A stretch of 64,000 bases of DNA from Kineococcus xinjiangensis (GTDB lineage Bacteria > Actinomycetota > Actinomycetes > Actinomycetales > Kineococcaceae), in the NCBI RefSeq assembly GCF_002934625.1, contig NZ_PTJD01000003.1, forward strand, positions 248,001 through 312,000. The letters are read 5' to 3'. The notes under the pieces are model-generated. The model was not told the origin of the DNA, searched no databases, and saw only the letters and a program-made list of their open reading frames with translations. The position numbers were made by a program, and so were the translations under genes. Positions 57,782 through 64,000 of this stretch are shown piece after piece. Within the stretch, counting starts at the first letter, position 1. Each line of letters starts with the position of its first letter.

Positions 57782-58692
57782 GCACCGCAGCCCTCGTCAA
57801 GGCCGGCCGCCCCCGCCAGTGGGTCAAGAACGTCCTCGTCGTCGCGCCGCTGCTGCCCGCCGGGTGGTCGCAGCTCGACGGGGAGGCCTTCCTGGGTGTC
57901 GCCGTGGCGTTCGGGGTCTTCTGCCTCGTCGCCAGCGCCATCTACATGATCAACGACGTGCGGGACGTCGAGGCCGACCGCGCCCACCCGAAGAAGCGGT
58001 TCCGGCCGATCGCCTCCGGCGCCGTGGCCCCCCGCACGGCAGCCGTCACGGCCGTCGTGCTCCTCGTCGTCGCCCACGCGATCGCCGCCCTCTGGGGACT
58101 GCGGGGCGCCCTGTGGGGCTTCACGGGGGCGGAGGGGAGCTGGGACTACGACCTCCTCGTCGTGATGGCGATCTACACCGTCATCCAGCTCGCGTACTGC
58201 TTCGGCGTCAAGCACGAGCCCGTCGTGGAGCTGGCCTGCGTCGCCTCCGGCTTCCTGCTGCGCGCCCTGGCCGGCGGGACCGCGGCGGGCATCCCGCTGT
58301 CGGAGTGGTTCCTCATGACCACCGCCTTCGGCTCCCTGTTCATGGCCGCCGGCAAGCGCTACGCGGAGTCGCGCCAGGGGGAGCTGACCGGGCGGCAGGT
58401 GCGGCGCGTGGTGCAGCGCTACACCCCGACGTACCTGCGCTTCGTGTGGACGCTGTCCGCCACGGTCGTCGTCACCGCCTACTCGCTGTGGGCGTTCACG
58501 GCGCTGTCCAACTCCAGCCAGCGCTGGGCCGTGGTCTCCATCGTCCCCTTCGTCCTGGCGATCATGCGCTACGCCGTGGACGTCGACCGCGGGGAGGCCG
58601 AGGAGCCGGAGGAGATCGTCCTCCACGACCGGGTCCTCCTCGTGCTCGGCCTGGTCTGGGTCGCGGTCCTCCTGGTGGCGGTGTACCTGTGA
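57778..58692 (+). CDS. ubiA: decaprenyl-phosphate phosphoribosyltransferase (UbiA family)
   Basis: A 304-residue UbiA-fold membrane enzyme that moves 5-phosphoribose from PRPP to decaprenyl phosphate, the first step to the arabinose donor DPA. Motifs are RPRQWVKNVLVVAPL at the start, NDVRDVEADRAHPKKRFRPIASG near 60, and a second region with YCFGVKHEPVVELACVASGFLLRALAGG. Size and place match Rv3806c. GTGA overlap on both sides. Confidence 0.94.
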   Translation: MSTAALVKAGRPRQWVKNVLVVAPLLPAGWSQLDGEAFLGVAVAFGVFCLVASAIYMINDVRDVEADRAHPKKRFRPIASGAVAPRTAAVTAVVLLVVAHAIAALWGLRGALWGFTGAEGSWDYDLLVVMAIYTVIQLAYCFGVKHEPVVELACVASGFLLRALAGGTAAGIPLSEWFLMTTAFGSLFMAAGKRYAESRQGELTGRQVRRVVQRYTPTYLRFVWTLSATVVVTAYSLWAFTALSNSSQRWAVVSIVPFVLAIMRYAVDVDRGEAEEPEEIVLHDRVLLVLGLVWVAVLLVAVYL

Positions 58693-59153
58693 CCGACCAG
58701 CCCGCGAACGCGTCCGTCCCGCAGCCGTCCCGCCTGGAGACCCTGATGCGCAGCGACCGGGCCGGGGAGGTCTTCCGCTTCCTCGTCACCGGCGGCATCG
58801 CCTACCTGGCCGACGTGCTGATCTTCAACGTGCTGCTCTTCAGCGGCGTGCACCACCTCACGTCCCGGGTGGTCTCCAGCGTCATCGCGATCGGCATCGC
58901 CTTCCTCGGCAGCCGGTACTACACGTGGGCGCACCGGCGCAGCGAGCACCCGGGCCGCGAGTACGCCATGTTCTTCCTCCTCAGCGCCGTCGCCGCCGGC
59001 ATCCAGGTGCTCTGCCTGTACATCTCCCACAACGTGCTGGGCTTCACCAGCGCGCTCGCGGACAACATCTCCAGCAACATCATCGGCATGGCCCTCGCGA
59101 TGGTGTTCCGGTTCCTGACCTTCCGCTCGCTGGTCTTCCCCGACCGCTCCTGA
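58689..59153 (+). CDS. GtrA family membrane protein
   Basis: A 154-residue GtrA protein with four membrane helices (FRFLVTGGIAYLADVLIFNVLLF; SRYYTWAHRR; FFLLSAVAAGIQVLCLY). It is the second GtrA in the window. Its place between ubiA and a GT87 gene suggests a role in flipping a decaprenyl-phosphate sugar; a mycobacterial GtrA protein (Rv3789) near the DPA genes has such a proposal. GTGA and TGATG overlaps tie it to its neighbours. Confidence 0.92.
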   Translation: MTDQPANASVPQPSRLETLMRSDRAGEVFRFLVTGGIAYLADVLIFNVLLFSGVHHLTSRVVSSVIAIGIAFLGSRYYTWAHRRSEHPGREYAMFFLLSAVAAGIQVLCLYISHNVLGFTSALADNISSNIIGMALAMVFRFLTFRSLVFPDRS

Positions 59154-60445
59154 TGCGGCGCGTGCTCCGGCGCCTGGCGGCCGGGCGCGCCGGTCTCGTG
59201 GTGCCGGTCGCGCTGGCCGTCCTCTGGTGCGCGGTGGTCGTCACCACCCACCTCACGGCGCAGTGGTGGCAGCCCGGCTACGACCTGGCCGTCTACCGGC
59301 GCGGGGCGCGCGACCTGCTCGCCGGCCGCGACCTGTACCTGGCGGCCACCGACCGCGGGCACTACTTCGTGTACCCCCCGCTGGCGGCGGTGCTCATGGT
59401 GCCGCTGCTGCTGCTGCCGCCCTCCGCGGCGCTGCTCATCTGGGACGCGGTCCTGGTGGTGGCGGTGGTCCTCGGCACCGGCTGGCTGCTGCGGGCCGTT
59501 CCCGTCCGCGCCGGGGCCGGGCCGCGCGCACCGCTGGTCACGGGCCTGTCGCTGGCGGCGGTCCTCGTCAGCGACCCGTTCCGGGAGTCGGTGGTGCTGG
59601 GCCAGATCAGCCCGCTCGTCGTCCTGGGGCTGGTGGTCGGCTGCCTGCTGGGCGGGCGGCGCGGCGCGGTGCTGGCCGCCCTGGCGGCGTCGGTCAAGGT
59701 GACGCCCGCCCTGGTGCTGACCGCCGCGGTGAACCGGACGGCGCGGCGGGCCTTCGCGGTGCGCGTCGGCGTGGCCGGGATCGCCCTCACGCTGCTGGGG
59801 GCCGTGGCGGCGCCGGCCTCCTGGCGGCACTACTTCACGGACCTGCTGTGGAACTCAGCGCGGGTCGCGGCGCCGGACACCCCGACGAACAACTCCCTGG
59901 CGGGGGCCCTCGCCCACGTCGGCGTCCCGGGCCCCACGGCGCTCGTCGCGGGCGCGGCGCTGTCCGTCCCGCTGCTGGTGGTGCTGCTGCTCGCCGCGCG
60001 GCGCACCGACTGGTCGGGTCCCGCCGACCGGATGCGCTTCGGGCTGCTCGTCAGCCTCGTGGCCGTCCTCGTGACCCCGGTGGCGTGGACGCACCACGCG
60101 CTCGCCGCCCCGCTGGCGGCGGTGGTGCTGCTGGCGGCCCGGCCGCGCGGCCTGCGGCTGGCCGTGGTCGTGGTGGTGGGGCTGCTGCCGTGGCTGCCGC
60201 CGGTGCTGGAGGTGGCGGCGGACCTGAGGGGCGGCTGGCGGGTGCTCAGCGCCCCCCTGGCGCTGACGCGGCCCCTGTCCCTCCTGGTGCTCGTGGCGCT
60301 GCTCCTGCCCGGCAGGCGGGTCCTGGACCTGGACGCCGCCGCGCCGGCCGCGGGGGGCCGCGCGGACGTGCCGGTGCGACCGAGGGGCGTGCTGCCGGAG
60401 CGCCCGAGCGCAGCGCCCGGCTCCGCGGGGGCGGGTCAGGCCTGA
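59153..60445 (+). CDS. GT87 family membrane glycosyltransferase
   Basis: A 430-residue GT-C protein with 9-10 helices. The first loop has GYDLAVYRRGARDLLAGRDLY with the acidic residue expected for GT-C catalysis, followed by FVYPPLAAVLMVPL. These fit the DUF2029/GT87 family, whose best-known members are mannosyltransferases using polyprenyl-phosphate sugars. In this locus it may add arabinose or mannose to the galactan. ATG overlaps the gtrA stop. Confidence 0.9.
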   Translation: MRRVLRRLAAGRAGLVVPVALAVLWCAVVVTTHLTAQWWQPGYDLAVYRRGARDLLAGRDLYLAATDRGHYFVYPPLAAVLMVPLLLLPPSAALLIWDAVLVVAVVLGTGWLLRAVPVRAGAGPRAPLVTGLSLAAVLVSDPFRESVVLGQISPLVVLGLVVGCLLGGRRGAVLAALAASVKVTPALVLTAAVNRTARRAFAVRVGVAGIALTLLGAVAAPASWRHYFTDLLWNSARVAAPDTPTNNSLAGALAHVGVPGPTALVAGAALSVPLLVVLLLAARRTDWSGPADRMRFGLLVSLVAVLVTPVAWTHHALAAPLAAVVLLAARPRGLRLAVVVVVGLLPWLPPVLEVAADLRGGWRVLSAPLALTRPLSLLVLVALLLPGRRVLDLDAAAPAAGGRADVPVRPRGVLPERPSAAPGSAGAGQA

Positions 60446-60475
60446 GGCGGGACCCGGGTCGGGGTGGGCTGGACG

Positions 60476-61075
60476 TCAGGGCAGGTGCAGGTCCGAGGGC
60501 AGCCCGCCCCTGCGCAGGGTGCGGATGTCGTCCGTGGAGCGCAGTGCCGCGAGGACGTCGGGGTGGGGCCGGACGTGGATCACCGGGTGGTCGCGCTCAC
60601 CGAGGTCCGGGCGCACCGGCCAGGCCAGGCGCTCGCCGTCCAGGGAGAACTGCGCGTCCAGGCCGGGCTCGTTCCCGCGCGGGTCCTGGCGGTGCCAGGT
60701 GCCGTGCAGGTGGACGGCCACGAGCCCGTGCACCACGAACGTCTTCCCGTCGTCGGTGAGCCGCTGGTAGCACAGCCCCGCGGGCACCCCGCCGGCTCGC
60801 AGGAGGGCGGCCAGCAGGTGGGCCTTCGCGTAACAGAGGCCGACCCCCTCGCGCAGGACCTCCGGGGCGGTGACGGTCACGCGGGGGTCGTCGGCGTCGA
60901 AGGAGTGCCGGATCCGGTCGCGGACGTGCTCGAAGGCCCCGCGGGCGAAGGCGTCGTCCTCGGCGTGGCGGGTGCGCAGGTCGGCGGCGAGCCGTGCGAC
61001 CGCGGGATGCCCGCTGTCGACGACGTCGTCGCCCGACAGGTACGCGGACGGCTCCACGGCGGTGAGCTGCGGCAC
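60476..61075 (-). CDS. transglutaminase-like domain protein
   Basis: A 199-residue cytoplasmic protein with a transglutaminase-like fold. The triad is visible: Cys in GVGLCYAKAHLLAALLRAGGVPA, His in FVVHGLVAVH and Asp in WHRQDPRGN. Such proteins are usually proteases or amidases rather than cross-linkers. The GTG at 61075 has GGAGAA about 3-4 nt upstream; a longer frame to 61120 has no support. Substrate unknown. Confidence 0.85.
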   Translation of the reverse strand: MPQLTAVEPSAYLSGDDVVDSGHPAVARLAADLRTRHAEDDAFARGAFEHVRDRIRHSFDADDPRVTVTAPEVLREGVGLCYAKAHLLAALLRAGGVPAGLCYQRLTDDGKTFVVHGLVAVHLHGTWHRQDPRGNEPGLDAQFSLDGERLAWPVRPDLGERDHPVIHVRPHPDVLAALRSTDDIRTLRRGGLPSDLHLP

Positions 61076-61163
61076 GGGTTCTCCTCGACAGGGGAGAGCC
61101 AGCATACTCATGCAGCTCAACGCATGTGCATTCGATCGCGCGGGGTGCGTCGGCCTCCCCGCG

Positions 61164-61187
61164 CCCCGGAAAGGACCCTTTCCGGGG
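61164..61187 (-). terminator. second hairpin after pssA
   Basis: Perfect 10-bp stem (61164-61173 with 61178-61187) with loop GACC. It repeats the core of the larger palindrome at 61198-61237. Confidence 0.6.
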
Positions 61188-61197
61188 TGGGGAACGT

Positions 61198-61237
61198 CCT
61201 CGTGCCCCCGGAAAGGGTCCTTTCCGGGGGCACGAGG
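61198..61237 (-). terminator. 40-bp near-perfect palindrome after pssA
   Basis: Arms 61198-61216 and 61219-61237 pair over 19 bp, leaving 2 nt at the centre. It is 24 nt beyond the pssA stop on the minus strand and is most simply a terminator. Outer arms 61154-61167 and 61236-61249 can also pair (14 bp), competing with it. Confidence 0.7.
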
Positions 61238-61261
61238 GGCGCGGGGAGGCGCGAGGGGGTG

Positions 61262-61828
61262 CTACCGCCGCCGCGGGTCGGCTGCGTGCAGGATCGCGAC
61301 CGCCCCGCGCCAGCTCCCCGCGAGGTTGGGGAACGGCACCGTGCTGATCATCAGCGCACCGGCGGCGAGGGCCGTGCCCAGCACCAGCGGCGCCTGCGCG
61401 TGGGAGAGCACGGACAGCATCATCAGCAGCCCCGCGACCGGGATCGGCAGCCCCACGAAGCAGGTGCTCTGCTTCACCAGCGGGAACCGGGCCAGGCGCC
61501 ACGCCCCCGCCAGGAGGAAGCCCACCGCCGCCGCCAGACCCACCACGGGCAGCTCGTGCAGCGCCCCCGCGTACAGCGCCATCGCCGGCACCACGCCGAA
61601 GGACAGCAGGTCCGCCAGCGAGTCCAGCGTCGCCCCGAACCCCTCGTCCTGCCGGCCCCGGCGCGCCACCGGCCCGTCGACGAGGTCGCACAGCGCGCCG
61701 ATGGCCACCAGCAGCGCCGCGACCGCGAAGTCGCCGTTGAGGACGGCGAGCAGGCCGAGGAAGCCGGCCACCAGGTTCGCGCTCGTGATCGCGTTCGCCA
61801 GCGTCACGCAGTCGCGTGAACTGCTCAT
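61262..61828 (-). CDS. pssA: CDP-diacylglycerol-serine O-phosphatidyltransferase (PssA-like)
   Basis: A 188-residue CDP-alcohol phosphatidyltransferase with five or six helices. The family motif D-G-x2-A-R-x8-G-x3-D-x3-D is intact in DGPVARRGRQDEGFGATLDSLAD near 52-74. It would join serine to CDP-diacylglycerol to give phosphatidylserine. Its ATG overlaps the stop of the decarboxylase fusion, which uses its product; this context favours PssA over other alcohol transferases. Slightly short for the family. Confidence 0.9.
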   Translation of the reverse strand: MSSSRDCVTLANAITSANLVAGFLGLLAVLNGDFAVAALLVAIGALCDLVDGPVARRGRQDEGFGATLDSLADLLSFGVVPAMALYAGALHELPVVGLAAAVGFLLAGAWRLARFPLVKQSTCFVGLPIPVAGLLMMLSVLSHAQAPLVLGTALAAGALMISTVPFPNLAGSWRGAVAILHAADPRRR

Positions 61829-63069
61829 CCTCCGGGGCGGTAGCGGGCGAGGGGGGTGATCCCCGCGCGGACACGGTCACCAGGGCGCACCAGGACGTGG
61901 ACGCCGCCCTCCGGCAGCAGCACGTCCGTGCGGGAGCTCAGGTGGATGAGGCCGATGCGCTGACCGGTCTCCACCTGGTCACCCGGCTGGATCCAGCTGG
62001 AGATCTTGCGGGCGATCAGCCCCGCCATCGGCACGACGACCACGCGGCCCGAGGGCCCGTCGATCGCGATGCGCGTGCGCGTGTTGTGCCCGGCACGGGA
62101 GAACAGGGCCGGGGCGAAACCGCCCTCGACGAACTCCATCTCCGCCACCTTGCCCTCCACGGGGCTGCGGTTGACGTGGACGTTGTGCAGGTTGAGGAAC
62201 GTGGCGATGCGCACGGCCCGCCCGCCCGGCAGCCACGGCTCGTCCACCGACTCGTCCACGCTGCGCACCACGCCGTCCGCGGCGGCGTAGACCACGCCCG
62301 GCTCCGCGGTGAGCGGGCGCTCCGGGTCGCGGAAGAACGCGGTGAACCCGGCGGCCGCACCCAGCGCCAGCCAGCCGCTGCGCCGCCGCTTCAGCAGCAG
62401 GGCCGCGCCCAGTGCCGCCGAGGGGACGATGTAGCGCCGCCCTTCCGACCACGTCCGGCGGGTGAGGGGCAGCAGGGAGCCGGTGGGCTCCTCCGCGCGC
62501 ACCTCCGCACCCGCCGAGCACCCGAACAGGAACGCCGGCGGGAAGTTCAGCAGCGAGACCCGCCGCCGCACGTGCGGGAAGCGCCGGCGCAGCTCCGCCT
62601 GCACGAAGGGGGAGTACTGCAGCACCAGCGCCACCCCGTGCAGCCGCAGCGCCCGGGGGATCTGGTCGAGGATGCGCTGGCGCAGCTCCGGCTCCAGCGA
62701 GGTGTACGGCAGGCCGGAGACGACGATGTCGGCCCGCTCGCCGCGCAGGTGCTCGTGCAGGTTCTCCGCCGAGTCGCACACCACCTGCAGCCGGGGGTCG
62801 TCGAAGCGCTGCGTGAGCAGCTCCGCGAGGTGGGGGTCGATCTCCAGGGCGAGCAGCCGGGCGTCCGGGCGCAGCCGCGCGAGGATCTCCCCGGTGTAGA
62901 CGCCGGTGCCCGGGCCGAGCTCCACGACGAGGTCCGCGCCCGGCACGTCGGCCAGGTCGAGCATGTCCCGCACTGCCGTGCGGGACGTCGGGAGCACCGC
63001 CCCGACCCTCCTCGGGTGCGTCACGAAGGCCCTCAGGAAGCTCAACCGGTCAGCGAATTGCCGTCTCAT
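61825..63069 (-). CDS. fused phospholipid N-methyltransferase and phosphatidylserine decarboxylase
   Basis: A single 414-residue frame joins two enzymes. Residues 1-195 are a PmtA-like methyltransferase: FLRAFVTHPRRVGAVLPTSR, SAM motif VELGPGTG at 49-56 and VVSGLPY at 116-122. Residues about 205-414 are a small-type phosphatidylserine decarboxylase: FFRDPERP at 245, ADG with Asp265, HNVHVNRSPVEGKV with His295/His298, AGLIARKI and the cleavage region RIGLIHLSSRTDVLLP, where the usual G-S is S378-S379. A hydrophobic stretch (214-245) links them. It would decarboxylate PS to PE and then methylate PE. GGAAGGGA precedes the ATG. Confidence 0.9.
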   Translation of the reverse strand: MRRQFADRLSFLRAFVTHPRRVGAVLPTSRTAVRDMLDLADVPGADLVVELGPGTGVYTGEILARLRPDARLLALEIDPHLAELLTQRFDDPRLQVVCDSAENLHEHLRGERADIVVSGLPYTSLEPELRQRILDQIPRALRLHGVALVLQYSPFVQAELRRRFPHVRRRVSLLNFPPAFLFGCSAGAEVRAEEPTGSLLPLTRRTWSEGRRYIVPSAALGAALLLKRRRSGWLALGAAAGFTAFFRDPERPLTAEPGVVYAAADGVVRSVDESVDEPWLPGGRAVRIATFLNLHNVHVNRSPVEGKVAEMEFVEGGFAPALFSRAGHNTRTRIAIDGPSGRVVVVPMAGLIARKISSWIQPGDQVETGQRIGLIHLSSRTDVLLPEGGVHVLVRPGDRVRAGITPLARYRPGG

Positions 63070-63193
63070 TCGTTCCCTTCCAGGACCGGCGCGGGCCGTC
63101 GAGGCCCGGTGCGCCGGTGCAGCGTGGCGTGAATCAGCACCATGGCATGCCCGCGCGCCCTCCGTGAACCCTTCCGGCGCTGGGCGAGAGCGG

Positions 63194-63232
63194 CCGGCGG
63201 GCAGTGGACCGGGCCACTGCGGGCCCCGCCGG
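63194..63232 (-). terminator. hairpin after membrane glycosyltransferase gene
   Basis: A 7-bp stem (63201-63207 with 63214-63220) inside a second 7-bp stem (63194-63200 with 63226-63232) lies 18 nt past the stop on the minus strand. Confidence 0.5.
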
Positions 63233-63249
63233 GCTCCTCGGGCGGGCCC

Positions 63250-64000
63250 TCACCGCCGCACGAACTCCCGCACCGTCCAGTCCGCCAGGTCCACCCGGTC
63301 GACCTGGCGGTACCGCCGCGCCAGCAGTTCCAGCTTCCGCCGATCGCCCGGCTCCGCCGCGATCATCGCTCCCGGGCGGCCGATCACCCACACCCGCTCC
63401 ACGTCCGCCATGGCGCGGGAGATCCCCTCCGGGCCGTGCTCCACGCCGACGAGGGTCGCCGACTCCTCCGGGCCGCGGGCCAGCGCCACGTCCGCCAGGC
63501 CGGCGAACGCCTCCGGGTGCGACTGCACGACGACCCGGTAGCGGTACTCCCCGTTCGGGACGAACAGCACCGCATCGCCGGGGCGCGCCCGCTCCGCCAC
63601 CAGCGCCGCCACGCCCCGCACGTCCTCCGCGTGGCCGACCGGCCCGCGCAGCGCCAGCTGACGGGGCAGGCCGGTCGCCGCCAGCGCCGCCACCAGCGCC
63701 ACCGCCGGCAGCAGCCGCCACCCGCCCCGGGCGCGCGCGCCGGGAGCCGGGCCCCGCCGCGCGAGCAGGCTCCCCGCGCCGAGGGCCGCCACACCCGCCA
63801 GCAGCAGGCACAGCCCCGGCAGCGTCGGCACCAGGTAGCGCGTCGTCCACAGCGGGTGCACCTGCGCCAGCGCCCACAGCAGCGGAACCGGCAGCGCCCC
63901 CCACGCCGCACCGAGCAGCGCCAGGCGCCGGTGCCGCCCCGCGGCGAGGACGAGCGCGGCGGCGCCCACGAGCAGCAGCGCGCCCGGGCGCGAGCCGGCC
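63250..64000 (-). CDS. polytopic membrane protein, C-terminal part (GT-C glycosyltransferase-like)
   Basis: The frame is open to the right edge, so the N-terminus is missing; 250 residues are present. Three or more membrane helices (for example LLLVGAAALVLA, LLWALAQVHPLW, LCLLLAGVAALGAG) are followed by a soluble domain with DVRGVAALVAERARPGDAVLFVPNGEYRYRVVVQSHP and an end VREFVRR. The loop TTRYLVPTLPGLCLLLA is typical of ArnT/PMT-like glycosyltransferases of family 39 in actinobacteria. Substrate unknown. Confidence 0.75.
   Translation of the reverse strand, partial: AGSRPGALLLVGAAALVLAAGRHRRLALLGAAWGALPVPLLWALAQVHPLWTTRYLVPTLPGLCLLLAGVAALGAGSLLARRGPAPGARARGGWRLLPAVALVAALAATGLPRQLALRGPVGHAEDVRGVAALVAERARPGDAVLFVPNGEYRYRVVVQSHPEAFAGLADVALARGPEESATLVGVEHGPEGISRAMADVERVWVIGRPGAMIAAEPGDRRKLELLARRYRQVDRVDLADWTVREFVRR

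Noticed and set aside
61154-61249. Palindromes considered as ends of a mobile element or a replication origin
   Set aside because: No transposase, target duplications or dnaA-type boxes are near; position after pssA fits termination better.
61126-61347. A 73-codon plus-strand frame over the palindromes
   Set aside because: It lacks an SD, is built of palindrome sequence and overlaps pssA antisense.

Overview
The window is very GC-rich with strong GC bias at third codon positions, many GTG starts and frequent GTGA/ATGA gene overlaps, so it comes from a high-GC actinobacterium. The gene set (separate accD5 and accE with divergent birA, the purK/purE/GtrA block, an accD1-accA1-fadE-maoC-citE leucine block, and an arabinogalactan-type glf-glfT2-PAP2-ubiA block) resembles mycobacterial gene order. 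There is no sign of mycolate genes. A motile or soil relative such as a Kineosporiaceae/Kineococcus-like organism is my best guess, from recall only. No rRNA, tRNA, CRISPR array, prophage or insertion sequence was seen; the region reads as ordinary chromosome.

Layout. 1-5.5 kb: 3' part of a DUF885 protein gene, a TerC membrane protein, an iron-regulated siderophore-binding lipoprotein with two DtxR/IdeR-like boxes, and acyl-CoA carboxylase beta plus epsilon subunits. 5.6-9.4 kb: birA, a GtrA membrane protein, a tiny membrane peptide behind a structured leader, and purK-purE. 9.4-19 kb: cell-envelope glycan genes (LCP ligase, UDP-glucose dehydrogenase, secreted cell-wall-binding repeat protein, GT2 plus DUF2304, an ABC flippase, two GT4 glycosyltransferases). 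19-24.7 kb: an Lrp/AsnC regulator divergent from a fused indolepyruvate ferredoxin oxidoreductase with a perfect operator palindrome between them, then small hypotheticals and DUF2277. 24.8-31.3 kb: a LacI-regulated arabinoside uptake and breakdown locus (LacI, binding lipoprotein, two permeases, GH51 arabinofuranosidase) with matching operators before the regulator and the operon. 31.3-36.1 kb: MOSC protein, thioredoxin-reductase-like flavoprotein divergent from an XRE-cupin regulator, HAD hydrolase and methyltransferase pair, GNAT. 36.1-45 kb: leucine/isovalerate degradation genes, a divergent MerR regulator, an MpaB-like protein and an SDR. 45.2-47.7 kb: a GAF-PAS-PAS-GAF-SpoIIE phosphatase.

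47.9-60.4 kb is a nearly continuous plus-strand run of ten genes that appears to make and export a galactan-type wall polymer: DUF6541-like membrane protein, a double GT2 protein, Glf, GlfT2, Wzm, Wzt, a PAP2 phosphatase, the UbiA decaprenyl-phosphate phosphoribosyltransferase, GtrA and a GT87 mannosyl/arabinosyl-type transferase. 60.5-64 kb holds a transglutaminase-like protein and a phospholipid locus in which a single polypeptide joins a PmtA-like phospholipid N-methyltransferase to a phosphatidylserine decarboxylase, overlapping a PssA-like synthase. This fusion would put PS synthesis, decarboxylation and headgroup methylation in two adjacent genes and is the most unusual item in the window.

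Regulation. At least ten genes have a TANNNT hexamer 6-8 nt before the start codon and no Shine-Dalgarno sequence, which is the arrangement of leaderless actinobacterial transcripts. Strong GC-rich hairpins mark most convergent gene ends.
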